Positions 39,054 through 51,382 of a stretch of 64,000 bases of DNA are shown here, piece by piece (position 1 is the first letter of the stretch; each line of letters begins with the position of its first letter). The translations under genes were made by a program, and so were the position numbers. This DNA comes from Dechloromonas hortensis (GTDB lineage: Bacteria; Pseudomonadota; Gammaproteobacteria; Burkholderiales; Rhodocyclaceae): contig NZ_SSSQ01000007.1 in assembly GCF_009469765.1 (NCBI RefSeq), positions 62,001-126,000 on the forward strand, read 5' to 3'. Below the pieces are notes generated by a model. That model searched no databases and had not been told where the DNA came from. It saw only the letters and a list, made by a program, of their open reading frames with translations.

Positions 39054-41228
39054 TCAGAAGCGGTATTCGAGCGTGCCCATGAACGTTCGGGGCTGCTGTG
39101 GCACGGCCTGCAGCACCGAGCTCGAGGACGAGGTGTTGGCCGCGTAGTAGCGCTCGTCGAACAGGTTGTAGATATCGAAATAGAGCGACAGGTGCTCGCC
39201 GGCCAGCTTGTGGGCGCCGATGTGCAGGCTGGCCACGGTGTAAGGCTCAGTCAGCTTGACCCGGTCGTTCTGGGTGCGATTGATGGCGCCGGTCGTCGTT
39301 TCGTCGATCCATTGCAGGCGCGGCGTAATGGTCAGCCAGTCCTGGTAGCGCAGCGTGACGCCGAACTTGAGCTTGTGGGCAGCGATATTGACTTGCTGCA
39401 GTTCGGGGCCGTTGTCGGTTTCGCGAATCCAGCCCTTGACGTAGCTGTAGCTGCCCCAGAAATCGGCATTCCACGGCCCACCCAGATGGACCTGCCATTG
39501 CGGGATGAAGTCGATGCCGTGGTATTGATCACGGCCGCTGTTCTGTTTCGACTCGGTCTGGGTCAGTGTGGCGCCCGGAATGTACTGTACCGGCACCGGA
39601 TCGGCCCGGGTGATGATGATGTGCTCGACCTTGGTCAGGTAGGCATTGGTGATCAGGTTGAATTTGTTGGTCGGTCGCCAGTCCCAGGTCAGCGACAGGG
39701 TTTTCGACTTTTCGGGTTCCAGGCTCGAATTGGGGGCGCGGAACAGGCCGCTCGGCTTGCCGCTGGCGTTGAAACTGCCGAAGGCGCTGTAACTTTCTTC
39801 CGGCGACGGGGCGCGGAAGGCCTCGCCGTAGAGCAGCTTCAGGTAGTTGCCGGCCGCCGGCTGCCAGACCACGCCGAGCCGCGGATTGAGGCTGGAGCCA
39901 TAGGTCGAGAACCAGTCCTCGCGGGCGCCGAGCATCGTCGATAGGCTTGGCGTCCATTGTGCCTGCCATTGCATGTAGGCCGACCAGCTATCGTAGCGGC
40001 TGTCGAAGACCTGCAGGGGCAGGTTGGTGTTTGGATAGACCATGCCCTGGCCCTGAGCCCCTTTCGATGTGTCGTAGGGGTGGGGCAGGTCGGGGGTCTC
40101 GATGGCGTAGTAATCCTTGTAGCCGAGGCCGGCCTGGATCACATGGTCGTCGCTGGCCTGCCAGTTGAAATTTTGCTCGATGCCGCGCCGGCGGGCGTAG
40201 GAATAGTCGTAGCCGTGGTTCTGGAAGTTGGTGACCGAGTTGATGTAACGGGAGCGAGGATCGACCTCGTAGGTCGAATGGTCGAGGATCAGTTCGCCTT
40301 TCAGGGTTGGCGTCAGATCGAAGCGGTATTTGCCTTGCCAGGTCTCGATCGTCGTGTCCCAGAACGCATCACTCAGATAGAAGACGCTGTTTGGCCGGTC
40401 GCCGGTGCTGCTCAGGCTGCGGAAATTGTTGCGGTAGAAGCCGACGGTCAGTGCGTCGCCGGCGTCGAGCCGGAAGTATTGGCTCTGGCTGCTGATGTTG
40501 CCGACGTAATCCTCGCGCTGGGCGGCCGGCACGCCGCCGGCCGCGACCTTGCGGTAGGTGTCGGGGTAGTACTTGTCGAGCGGGGCGCGGTCGCTTTCCT
40601 GATAGTGGGCGCCGACGGTCAAGGCAATGGTTTCGCCGAGCTTGCCGCCGACCAGGAAATTACCTTCCAGCGAACCGTAGCTGCCGACCCCGGCCGAGAC
40701 CTTCCCACCCGGCGTATCGCTGGCCTTTTCGGTGATGATGTTGATGACGCCGGCAAAAGCGTCGGCGCCGTAGAGCGCGGCGGCCGGGCCGTAGAGCACT
40801 TCGACCTGCTTGGCGAAATAGAGCGAGAAGTTCTCGGCAATCGGAATCTTGCCGCCAGCCGGGTGGTCGATGCGGACGCCGTCGAGCAGGATGAGTAGCT
40901 TGTTGTTGCTGACATGGCCCTGGAAGACGAAGTTGTTGTACTGCGTGGACCGGGTGCCGCGCTGGAAATCGACGCCGGGCAAATCCTCCAACAGATCGGC
41001 CAGGCTCTTGTAGCGCCGGTCGCGCATCTGTTCGCGGGTGATCACCATGATGTGGGCCGGCGTCTGCTCGCGCCCCTGCTGGCGGCGGGAGGCGGTGACG
41101 ACCGGGGTGGCGATCAGTTCTTCGAGCGACAGGGGAAGCAGGGCGGCGACGCTGTCGGCTGCGACGGCAGCGAAGGGCGTGGCGCTCAGGCTGAGCGCCA
41201 GCAGGCTGCGGCAAACGTTTTTCATCAC
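39054..41228 (-). CDS. TonB-dependent outer-membrane receptor
   Basis: A 724-residue receptor: signal peptide (cleavage AVA near 23), plug domain ('MVITREQMRDRRYKSLADLL', 'GPAAALYGADAFAGVINIIT') and a 22-strand barrel ending 'GTLEYRF'. The ligand is not readable from sequence; the plug is closest to the siderophore/vitamin type. No transport permease follows. Instead the gene leads the YfiR/kinase/GGDEF unit, pointing to a sensing role. GGGGGGGAG precedes the ATG. Confidence 0.92.
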   Translation of the reverse strand: MMKNVCRSLLALSLSATPFAAVAADSVAALLPLSLEELIATPVVTASRRQQGREQTPAHIMVITREQMRDRRYKSLADLLEDLPGVDFQRGTRSTQYNNFVFQGHVSNNKLLILLDGVRIDHPAGGKIPIAENFSLYFAKQVEVLYGPAAALYGADAFAGVINIITEKASDTPGGKVSAGVGSYGSLEGNFLVGGKLGETIALTVGAHYQESDRAPLDKYYPDTYRKVAAGGVPAAQREDYVGNISSQSQYFRLDAGDALTVGFYRNNFRSLSSTGDRPNSVFYLSDAFWDTTIETWQGKYRFDLTPTLKGELILDHSTYEVDPRSRYINSVTNFQNHGYDYSYARRRGIEQNFNWQASDDHVIQAGLGYKDYYAIETPDLPHPYDTSKGAQGQGMVYPNTNLPLQVFDSRYDSWSAYMQWQAQWTPSLSTMLGAREDWFSTYGSSLNPRLGVVWQPAAGNYLKLLYGEAFRAPSPEESYSAFGSFNASGKPSGLFRAPNSSLEPEKSKTLSLTWDWRPTNKFNLITNAYLTKVEHIIITRADPVPVQYIPGATLTQTESKQNSGRDQYHGIDFIPQWQVHLGGPWNADFWGSYSYVKGWIRETDNGPELQQVNIAAHKLKFGVTLRYQDWLTITPRLQWIDETTTGAINRTQNDRVKLTEPYTVASLHIGAHKLAGEHLSLYFDIYNLFDERYYAANTSSSSSVLQAVPQQPRTFMGTLEYRF

Positions 41229-41271
41229 TCCCCCCCGGGTTGTTTTTGCGCGGCGCGGGCGCCGTGCCCTT

Positions 41272-42285
41272 CTATTTTTGATTGGTCATGCAGAGACGCA
41301 GGCCGAGACGCAGGAACTCTTCCCAGACATTACCCTGGCCGATGCCCTTGACCAGGCGGTCGATCTTGCCGGCATGTTGCAACGCCGCTTCGAGGGCTGC
41401 GGTAGACAGTCGCTGCAGGGCCTTTTTCACCGGCGTCGCCCGCGGTCCCCAGACCTTGGCATCCTTGAGCAACTGGTCGAGCGGCCGGCCGGCATCCATG
41501 CCGGCGCGAATGACGGTCAGTGCCCGCACTTCCTCGCTCATTGCCCACAGCACCAGCGGCGGGGCTTCGCCTTCCTGCATCAGGCCGTCCAGCGTCCGCG
41601 TCAGGCGGGCGATGTCGCCGGCGAGCAGGGCTTCGCGCAGACCGTCGATGTCGTAACGGGCGACGTTGAGCACGGCATCGCGAATCTGTGCTGCGCTCAG
41701 TTGGCCGGCCGGGTAGAGCAGGCCGAGCTTCTGGATTTCCTGGTGGGCGGCGAGCAGGTTGCCTTCGACGCGTTCAGCGACGAATTTCAGGCTGTCCAGA
41801 TCGGCGCTCTGCTGCTGGCGGCGCAGGCGGCCGGCGATCCAGCCTGGCAGTTCGGCCAGTGGCGGGGCCATCAGCTTGATGGCGACGCCGGCATTGACCA
41901 GCGCGGTGAACCAGGCGGCCTTTTCCTCGCGCCAGTCGAGTTCGGGCAGCGTGATCAGCAGCAGGTTGTCGGGGGAGAGGTTCTGGCACCACTGCTGCAA
42001 CGCGGCACTGCCTTCCTTGCCCGGCTTGCCGGTCGGAATGCGCAGGTCGATCAGTTTTTTATCGCCGAACAGGGACATATTGCCGCCGGCGGCGAGCAAG
42101 CCGCCCCAGTCGAATTGCGGCAACACGGTCAGTACTTCGCGCTCGCTGTAGCCCTGTTGCCGCGCCTTGGCGCGGATGGCGTCGGCCGCTTCGATGACCA
42201 GCAGCGGCTCGTCGCCGTAGAGCACGTAAAGCGGGCGCAGCTCGCGTTCGAGATGCGCCGCCAGCTGTTCGCCCTTGAGCAGCAT
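41272..42285 (-). CDS. holA: DNA polymerase III subunit delta
   Basis: A 337-residue clamp-loader subunit that opens the beta clamp. Begins 'MLLKGEQLAAHLERELRPLYVLYGDEPLLV', has 'NLLLITLPELDWREEKAAWF' and the C-terminal helical domain. Length matches E. coli HolA (343). Its ATG overlaps the lptE stop by one base (TGATG), the conserved leuS-lptE-holA order. Confidence 0.95.
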   Translation of the reverse strand: MLLKGEQLAAHLERELRPLYVLYGDEPLLVIEAADAIRAKARQQGYSEREVLTVLPQFDWGGLLAAGGNMSLFGDKKLIDLRIPTGKPGKEGSAALQQWCQNLSPDNLLLITLPELDWREEKAAWFTALVNAGVAIKLMAPPLAELPGWIAGRLRRQQQSADLDSLKFVAERVEGNLLAAHQEIQKLGLLYPAGQLSAAQIRDAVLNVARYDIDGLREALLAGDIARLTRTLDGLMQEGEAPPLVLWAMSEEVRALTVIRAGMDAGRPLDQLLKDAKVWGPRATPVKKALQRLSTAALEAALQHAGKIDRLVKGIGQGNVWEEFLRLGLRLCMTNQK

Positions 42286-42809
42286 CAGTCGTCTTCTTGC
42301 TGATTGGGGTTTTTCGGCTTGGTCAGGCTCAGCCGGCGCATGATCTGGTTGACCAGGTCGTTGTTCATGTCGCGCCAGAGCAGGCCTTCTTCCAGATCCT
42401 TGGCCAGCACGTTGGAATCGTCGAAGGTGATGTCGCGGCTCAGGCTGACCTCATTCGGCGGCACCAGCACCTGCCCCTTCGGGTTGGTGACCTGGAAGCG
42501 GTAATTCAGTTGCAGGCGATATTCACGGACCCGACCCTGGGCATTGACGCTGAGAATGGTTTTCTGCCGGCTGTCGCTCAGTTGCTGGAAGATTGCTTCG
42601 GCGCCGGTCGGCTCGTCGAGAATCTCGGTGCTGCCGCTGGCCTTGATGTAGCGCTGCAGCCAGATATTGACGTCGGCCGTTTCCGGCAGCGCGATGTACA
42701 TCGTCTTGTAAGGCAGGTTGCCGCTGAGCGTCCCGCGCAGCTGGAAGCCGCAGCCGGCCACCAGGGCGGCGAAAAGCACGGCGAGCAAAAGCCGGAACGG
42801 GACACGCAT
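42285..42809 (-). CDS. lptE: LPS-assembly lipoprotein LptE
   Basis: A 174-residue outer-membrane lipoprotein that plugs the LptD barrel during LPS export. Signal peptide with lipobox VAGC at about residue 20, then 'GFQLRGTLSGNLPYKTMYI' and a beta-alpha fold. Lies between leuS (12-base gap) and holA (one-base overlap). Confidence 0.93.
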   Translation of the reverse strand: MRVPFRLLLAVLFAALVAGCGFQLRGTLSGNLPYKTMYIALPETADVNIWLQRYIKASGSTEILDEPTGAEAIFQQLSDSRQKTILSVNAQGRVREYRLQLNYRFQVTNPKGQVLVPPNEVSLSRDITFDDSNVLAKDLEEGLLWRDMNNDLVNQIMRRLSLTKPKNPNQQEDD

Positions 42810-42821
42810 GGCGAAATTTCC

Positions 42822-45743
<2,922 letters not shown>

Positions 45744-46094
45744 TCAGGCGGCGCGTTTTTGCCCGTACATGCCTTCCCAGGTGTTCTGCCAGTAACGGTA
45801 GGCATTCTGGGCGGCCATTAGCGAGAGCAGCGACATCCGGCTCTGGTGGTGCCACATCCAGGACAGGCGCGGGGCCGGAGTCAGGGTATATTCCGGCGTG
45901 TCGCCGACTTCGTCTTCGACGATGCCGAGGAAACGTTCGACGGCGAGGCCCCAGTACTCGGCACCTTCCGAGTTGCCGGTCAAATATTCGGCCTCGGAAA
46001 CGGCGCGACGCCACAGCTTGAGCGCCAGTTCGTCACTGATGCCGGCTTTCTTGGCAATCCAGGGCAGGATTTTGGGTGCGTTCATGTTATTCAT
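45744..46094 (-). CDS. Conserved-looking hypothetical protein (116 residues)
   Basis: A 116-residue cytoplasmic helical protein with many Trp and Tyr ('WIAKKAGISDELALKLWRRA', 'LSWMWHHQSRMSLL'). The start at 46094 (MNNMNAPKILP) is fixed by AAGGAG six bases upstream; the longer open frame is unsupported. I do not recognise the family. Helix pattern and size are phasin-like in a general way, but there is no phasin signature. Confidence 0.7.
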   Translation of the reverse strand: MNNMNAPKILPWIAKKAGISDELALKLWRRAVSEAEYLTGNSEGAEYWGLAVERFLGIVEDEVGDTPEYTLTPAPRLSWMWHHQSRMSLLSLMAAQNAYRYWQNTWEGMYGQKRAA

Positions 46095-46184
46095 GCTGTT
46101 ACTCCTTGTACTGCGTGGTGGTGACCACTTATTTGTATGACGGCCTTGTGGGCTTAAAGTTTTGTGCACTGCAATATATATGTA

Positions 46185-46200
46185 GGCAAGTATACTTGCC
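46185..46200. promoter_or_regulatory. 16-base perfect palindrome, candidate operator
   Basis: GGCAAGTATACTTGCC in the A/T-rich 242-base gap between the divergent 116-residue gene and uvrD. A second inverted repeat, ATTGGT-AAG-ACCAAT, lies near 46263-46277. Both are plausible regulator sites; no regulator is identified. Confidence 0.55.
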
Positions 46201-46336
46201 CCGTTTTTGCTGTGTGTAACGAATTGTTGTGAGCTATATGCTGCGTTGCACAATTACAACAGATTGGTAAGACCAATTTTCCGGCGCTGAATTATTGGGC
46301 GCATTCTACGCCTTTAGTAATAGTTTGGATTGATCC

Positions 46337-48472
46337 ATGTCAGACCTTCTTGCCAACCTGAATCCTCCGCAACTCCAGGCCGTCACCCTGCCGCCTGTGC
46401 ACGGGCTGATCCTCGCCGGGGCGGGCAGCGGCAAGACCCGGGTGCTGACGACGCGCATCGCCTGGCTGATGTCGACCGGCCAGGTCGGGCCGCACGGTAT
46501 CCTGGCTGTGACCTTCACCAACAAGGCGGCCAAGGAAATGACGGCGCGCCTCTCGTCGCTGGTCCCGATCAATACGCGCGGCATGTGGATCGGCACTTTC
46601 CACGGCCTGTGCAACCGGCTGTTGCGCGCCCATTACCGCGAGGCCGGCCTGCCGCAGACTTTTCAGATTCTCGATACGGCCGACCAGTTGGCAATGGTCA
46701 AGCGCCTGCTGAAGAACCTGAATATCGACGACGAAAAATATCCGCCGCGCGAGTTGTGCCATTTCATCAATGCCCACAAGGAGCAGGGCGTCCGCGCCGC
46801 GCAGGCCGAGGCCTACGACCACTACACGCAGAAACGCGTCGACTTCTACGCCGAGTATGAAAACCAGTGCAACCGCGAAGGGGTGGTCGATTTCGCCGAA
46901 CTGCTGCTCCGTTGTTACGAACTGCTGCAACGTAACGAACCGTTGCGCCGGCATTACCAGGAGCGTTTCCGCTACATCCTGGTCGATGAGTTCCAGGACA
47001 CCAACAAGCTCCAATACGCCTGGCTGCAACTGCTCGCCGGCGGCGGCGCCAAGGTTTTTGCGGTCGGCGACGACGACCAGAGCATCTATGCCTTCCGCGG
47101 TGCCGAAGTCGGCAACATGCGCGACTTCGAGCGCGACTACGCCGGCAACAACATCATCCGGCTGGAACAGAACTACCGCTCGCACGGCAACATCCTGGCT
47201 GCCGCCAATGCGCTGATCAAGAATAACCGCGAACGCCTCGGCAAGAATCTGTGGACCGATGCCGGCGAAGGCGAGCCGATCCGCGCCTTCGAGGGCTATT
47301 CCGACCTCGACGAGGCGCGCTTCATCGTCGAGGAAATCCGCGAGCTGGTCCGCGAAGGCGTCTCGCCGACGCAGATCGCCTTGCTCTACCGCTCCAATGC
47401 CCAGTCGCGCGTGCTGGAAAACGAGTTGTTCACCAAGAACGTGCCGTACAAGGTCTATGGCGGCCTGCGCTTCTTCGAACGCCAGGAAATCAAGCACGCG
47501 CTGGCCTACTTGCGTCTGCTCGGCAATCCGGATGACGACACGGCCTTCCTGCGCGTCGTAAATTTCCCGACCCGCGGTATCGGCGCGCGTTCGCTGGAGA
47601 ACCTGCAGGCGACCGCCCACCAGATGAATTCCAGCCTGTACAACGCCGCCGCCTCGCTGACCGGCAAGGCCGGCCAGACGGTCGGGGCCTTCATCCGGCT
47701 GATCGAAAGCCTGCGCCAGGAAACCGAAGGCCTGCCGCTGCCTGAAATGGTCGAGCACATTATCGAAAAGAGTGGCCTGGCCCAGCATTACCGGACCGAG
47801 AAGGAAGGCCAGGACCGGCTGGAGAATCTGGACGAACTGATCAACGCCGCCGCCACCTTCATCGACGACGAAGGGGCGATCGGCGAAGGCGGCGCACTGG
47901 TTTCCTTCCTCACCCTGGCCTCGCTGGAGGCCGGCGAGCACCAGGCCGGCGAGGGCCAGGAAGCGGTCCAGCTGATGTCGGTCCACGCCGCCAAGGGCCT
48001 CGAATTCGACGTCGTCTTCATCACCGGTCTTGAACAGGGGCTGTTCCCGCACGAAAACTCGGTCAACCAGGGCCGCGACGGGCTGGAGGAGGAGCGCCGG
48101 CTGATGTACGTCGCCGTCACTCGCGCCCGCCAACGCCTGTATGTGACCTGTGCCCAGACCCGGATGCTGCATGGTCAGACACGCTACTGCGTGCCGTCGA
48201 GCTTCCTCGAGGAAATCCCGGAAAACCTGCTGAAGAAACTGAACAAGAAGGCGGAGTCGGCCGTGCCGACTTTCGGTTCGTTCGGCGGCGGCTATGCCGA
48301 ACCGGTGCAGGGTGGCCTGCGCATCGGCATGACGGTGGAGCACGCCAAGTTCGGAGTCGGGGTCATCGTATCGACCGAAGGGCGCGGCGCCGATGCCCGC
48401 GTCCAGGTCAATTTCGGTGGCAGCGGCATGAAGTGGCTGGCGCTCGAATACGCCAAGCTGACGCCGGTTTGA
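46337..48472 (+). CDS. uvrD: UvrD/Rep-family DNA helicase
   Basis: A 711-residue superfamily 1A helicase. Motif I 'LAGAGSGKTRVLTTRI', II 'ILVDEFQDTNKLQY', III 'AVGDDDQSIYAFRGA', IV 'LEQNYRS', V 'VQLMSVHAAKGLEFDVVF', VI 'EERRLMYVAVTRARQRL', plus the UvrD/PcrA Tudor-like C-terminus ('GMTVEHAKFGVGVIV'). Acts in mismatch and nucleotide excision repair. Length (711 vs 720) and the C-terminal domain favour UvrD over Rep. Confidence 0.95.
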   Translation: MSDLLANLNPPQLQAVTLPPVHGLILAGAGSGKTRVLTTRIAWLMSTGQVGPHGILAVTFTNKAAKEMTARLSSLVPINTRGMWIGTFHGLCNRLLRAHYREAGLPQTFQILDTADQLAMVKRLLKNLNIDDEKYPPRELCHFINAHKEQGVRAAQAEAYDHYTQKRVDFYAEYENQCNREGVVDFAELLLRCYELLQRNEPLRRHYQERFRYILVDEFQDTNKLQYAWLQLLAGGGAKVFAVGDDDQSIYAFRGAEVGNMRDFERDYAGNNIIRLEQNYRSHGNILAAANALIKNNRERLGKNLWTDAGEGEPIRAFEGYSDLDEARFIVEEIRELVREGVSPTQIALLYRSNAQSRVLENELFTKNVPYKVYGGLRFFERQEIKHALAYLRLLGNPDDDTAFLRVVNFPTRGIGARSLENLQATAHQMNSSLYNAAASLTGKAGQTVGAFIRLIESLRQETEGLPLPEMVEHIIEKSGLAQHYRTEKEGQDRLENLDELINAAATFIDDEGAIGEGGALVSFLTLASLEAGEHQAGEGQEAVQLMSVHAAKGLEFDVVFITGLEQGLFPHENSVNQGRDGLEEERRLMYVAVTRARQRLYVTCAQTRMLHGQTRYCVPSSFLEEIPENLLKKLNKKAESAVPTFGSFGGGYAEPVQGGLRIGMTVEHAKFGVGVIVSTEGRGADARVQVNFGGSGMKWLALEYAKLTPV

Positions 48473-48492
48473 GGCGGTTGTCCGCGATCTGA

Positions 48493-49050
48493 TTAGCTGG
48501 TGCTGCGCCGATAGGTGTTCTGCACGAAACCAAAGGCAAATGACCGGCTGGCCTGGAGCCGGAAAGGTATGTCCGTGCTCAGTGGCCCGAACAGCGGGCG
48601 CCCGCTGCCGAGCAGGATCGGGATGCTGGTGATGGTCAGTTCATCGACCAGGCCTTCGCGCAGAAAACCTTGAATCGTCAAGCCGCCATCGAGATAGACA
48701 TGCCGGCAGCCTTCGGCGTGGAGCCGGGCCAGCAGTTGCCGGGGCGACTCGTTTGACGACTCGACGACCTCGGGGTAAGGGGCTGGCCGCACCTGTTTGC
48801 GGCTGGACAGCACAATGACGCGCTTGCCGGCATAGGGCCACTCGCCAAAGCTCAAGACTTTCTCGTAGGTGAGCCGGCCCATGACCAGCACGTCTACCGA
48901 CGCCATGAACGCCTGGTAGCCGCAATCTTCCCCGGGCGGCACGTCGGCATTGGCCCGCTCCAGCCAGTCGAGCCCGCCGTCTGGGCGGGCGATGAAGCCA
49001 TCCAGGCTGGTGGCGATGAAGACCGATACGTGCGGTTTGCCGGTGGGCAT
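48493..49050 (-). CDS. RibD C-terminal / dihydrofolate-reductase-fold protein
   Basis: A 185-residue NADPH reductase-like protein: 'VFIATSLDGFIARPDGGLDW' start, 'DVLVMGRLTYEKVLSFGEWPY', 'HVYLDGGLTIQGFLREGLVD' near the end, as in the YwjB/YyaP class. True substrate unknown; it is not the canonical FolA or RibD. The start at 49050 is four bases from the HD-GYP stop, so it is probably cotranscribed. Confidence 0.85.
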   Translation of the reverse strand: MPTGKPHVSVFIATSLDGFIARPDGGLDWLERANADVPPGEDCGYQAFMASVDVLVMGRLTYEKVLSFGEWPYAGKRVIVLSSRKQVRPAPYPEVVESSNESPRQLLARLHAEGCRHVYLDGGLTIQGFLREGLVDELTITSIPILLGSGRPLFGPLSTDIPFRLQASRSFAFGFVQNTYRRSTS

Positions 49051-49054
49051 GTCG

Positions 49055-50347
49055 TTACGCCGGTACCGGTGATGGGGTCTTGGCCTCGACCGAGGCGCGC
49101 AGGAAGTAGTGCATCGCCTGTTCGCGCAGTCGGGCCTGCAGTTCGGTTTCGCTGGCTGCTCCGATGCGGGCATGCAGGCTGCCGGCAATGGCGAGGAAAT
49201 GCTCGACCAAGTACGGATCGAAATGCGTGCCGGCATCCTTCTGAATGATGCCGAGCGCCTCCTCGAGCGGTAGCGGCGCCTTGTAGGGGCGGCGTGAGGT
49301 CAGCGCGTCGAAGACGTCGACAATCGAGAAGATCCGCGCATTGAGCGGAATGTCATTGCCGCTCAGGCCGCGTAGATAGCCCGAACCGTCGAACTTTTCG
49401 TGATGGCCTTCGATGACAGCACGCGCCCCCTGCAGCCAGTCCGATTGCTCGACGATGTCGACGCCGAGCGCGACATGGGTGCGCATGATGGTGAATTCCT
49501 CGTCGCTTAGTTTGCCCGGCTTGAGCAGGATGTTGTCGCTGATGCCGATCTTGCCGACGTCGTGCAGGAAGGCGCCGAGGATCAGTTGGCGCATTTCGCC
49601 GGCCGCCAGGCCAACCGCTTCGCCCAGTTCGATGGCGTACAGCGTGACGCGATAATTGTGGTCGCCGGTGTCCGAGTCGCGCTTGGCGATGGCGGCGCCG
49701 AGCACCGAGGCCATTTCCAGGTTGCCCTTGAGAACTTCCTGCGAGAAGCGGATGACGTCGCGGTTGAGGGCGATGATCACCGGGTAGAGCAGTACGGTAG
49801 TTGCCAGCACGGCGAATAGCACGGTGGCCAGCGTGCGCCACAGGCGGTCGCGAAACTCGCGCAGGGTCGCCCGGTCGACGACGAAAACGCCCTCGAAAAA
49901 GCCGGCATTGCCGCCGTTCTTGCTGGGCAGCGGGACCAGGACCTGGACGACCGTGTCGTCGCCGATGACAAACTTCTGGTAATGGCTGTGGGTGTCGTGC
50001 GGAAAGCTGTGCTTGAAGCGCTTCAGTTCCGCCTCGATGTGCGCGTACTGTGGATTGACCGCCTCCAGGATGCGTTGCTCCTGGCGGTCGTAGACCTCGA
50101 TGACGACGAAGTTGCGTTTGACGAACTCGCCGGCCCGCTGTTCCAGGATGCGCAGTTCCTCGGCAGTGTGGGTGCCGGTCTTCAGGCCTTCCGGCGCGAA
50201 ATGGGTCGATTGGCTGGCGGCGAGAGCGACGACCGCATCGTCGATCTGTTCGAGTTCAAAATAGTAGGTCAGTCCGCCGACCAGCAGCGAGACGGCAACC
50301 CAAGCCAGCAGCAGCCGGCGCAGTACGATGCGGTGGATTGAAATCAT
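49055..50347 (-). CDS. HD-GYP-type cyclic-di-GMP phosphodiesterase, membrane bound
   Basis: A 430-residue protein with transmembrane helices at 10-30 and 173-195 enclosing a periplasmic sensor of about 140 residues, and a cytoplasmic HD-GYP domain (210-400). Metal ligands His262-Asp263 ('LHDVGKIGI') and the 'HHEKFDGSG' block are intact, but the third motif reads GYL instead of GYP at 323-325. Usually such proteins hydrolyse cyclic di-GMP. Start is ATG at 50347, divergent from the quinone oxidoreductase gene. Confidence 0.9.
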   Translation of the reverse strand: MISIHRIVLRRLLLAWVAVSLLVGGLTYYFELEQIDDAVVALAASQSTHFAPEGLKTGTHTAEELRILEQRAGEFVKRNFVVIEVYDRQEQRILEAVNPQYAHIEAELKRFKHSFPHDTHSHYQKFVIGDDTVVQVLVPLPSKNGGNAGFFEGVFVVDRATLREFRDRLWRTLATVLFAVLATTVLLYPVIIALNRDVIRFSQEVLKGNLEMASVLGAAIAKRDSDTGDHNYRVTLYAIELGEAVGLAAGEMRQLILGAFLHDVGKIGISDNILLKPGKLSDEEFTIMRTHVALGVDIVEQSDWLQGARAVIEGHHEKFDGSGYLRGLSGNDIPLNARIFSIVDVFDALTSRRPYKAPLPLEEALGIIQKDAGTHFDPYLVEHFLAIAGSLHARIGAASETELQARLREQAMHYFLRASVEAKTPSPVPA

Positions 50348-50404
50348 GCCCTAATGATACGCTCAGCACTTTCCGGAAGATTATTACAGCCTTAACAGGA
50401 GACG

Positions 50405-51382
50405 ATGATGACCCACGCCATTCGCATACACCAGACCGGCGGCCCGGACGTGCTGCGCTGGGAAGAAGTCGAGCTGCCCGCCCCGGCTCCGGGCGAGGCA
50501 ACGGTCCGCCATCACGCGGTCGGCCTCAATTTCATCGATACCTATCATCGAAGCGGCCTCTACCCCTTGCCATTGCCGGCCGGGCTCGGCCTTGAAGGCG
50601 CCGGTGTCATCGAAGCGGTTGGCGAGGGCGTCAGCGAGGTTAAGGTCGGCGACCGCGTCGCCTATGCCGGCGGCCCGGTCGGCGCCTATGCCGAGGTGCG
50701 CAATATCCCGGCGCATCGCCTGCTCAAGCTGCCGGACAGCATTACCTTCGAGACGGCGGCGGCGATGATGCTGCAGGGCCTGACCGCCGCCTACCTGCTG
50801 CGCCGCACCTACCGCGTGCAGGCCGGCGATAGTGTGCTGATCCATGCCGCGGCCGGCGGGGTCGGCCTGATCGCCTGCCAGTGGGCCAAGGCGCTGGGGG
50901 CGACGGTGATCGGCACCGTCGGTTCGGCCGCCAAGGGCGAACTGGCCCGGGCGCATGGCTGCGACCATGTGATCAATTATTCGAGCGAGAACTTCACCCA
51001 GCGCGTTCGCGAAATTACCGGCGGCGAAGGGGTGCCGGTGGTTTATGACGGCGTCGGCAAGGATACCTTCATGGGGTCGCTCGACTGCCTGCGGCCGCAG
51101 GGCATGATGGTCAGCTACGGCAATGCCTCCGGCCCGGTGCCGCCGGTCGACCTGCTGCTGCTGTCGCAAAAGGGTTCGCTGTTCATTACCCGGCCGACCT
51201 TGATGAGCTATACCGCCAAGCGTGAGGACTTGCTGGCGCTGGGCGCCGAACTGTTCGCCGTGTTAGCGAGCGGCCAGGTGAAAGTCGAGGTCAATCAGCG
51301 CTATGCCCTGAAGGATGCGGCCCAGGCGCAGCGCGATCTGGAAGCACGCAAGACGACCGGTTCGACCATCCTGCTGCCGTGA
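50405..51382 (+). CDS. qorA: NADPH:quinone oxidoreductase, zinc-independent MDR family
   Basis: A 325-residue enzyme of the Qor type: N-terminal GroES-like fold ('GLNFIDTYHRSGLYPLPLPA' near 40-59), nucleotide site 'LIHAAAGGVGLIACQWAKALGA' split over 145-166, no zinc ligands. Reduces quinones with NADPH. An ATGATG pair leaves the start within one codon. Its TGA overlaps the next gene's ATG. Confidence 0.92.
   Translation: MMTHAIRIHQTGGPDVLRWEEVELPAPAPGEATVRHHAVGLNFIDTYHRSGLYPLPLPAGLGLEGAGVIEAVGEGVSEVKVGDRVAYAGGPVGAYAEVRNIPAHRLLKLPDSITFETAAAMMLQGLTAAYLLRRTYRVQAGDSVLIHAAAGGVGLIACQWAKALGATVIGTVGSAAKGELARAHGCDHVINYSSENFTQRVREITGGEGVPVVYDGVGKDTFMGSLDCLRPQGMMVSYGNASGPVPPVDLLLLSQKGSLFITRPTLMSYTAKREDLLALGAELFAVLASGQVKVEVNQRYALKDAAQAQRDLEARKTTGSTILLP

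Noticed and set aside
46263..46277. ATTGGT-AAG-ACCAAT repeat as a transcription terminator
   Set aside because: It lies upstream of both neighbouring genes, so an operator or chance repeat is more likely.
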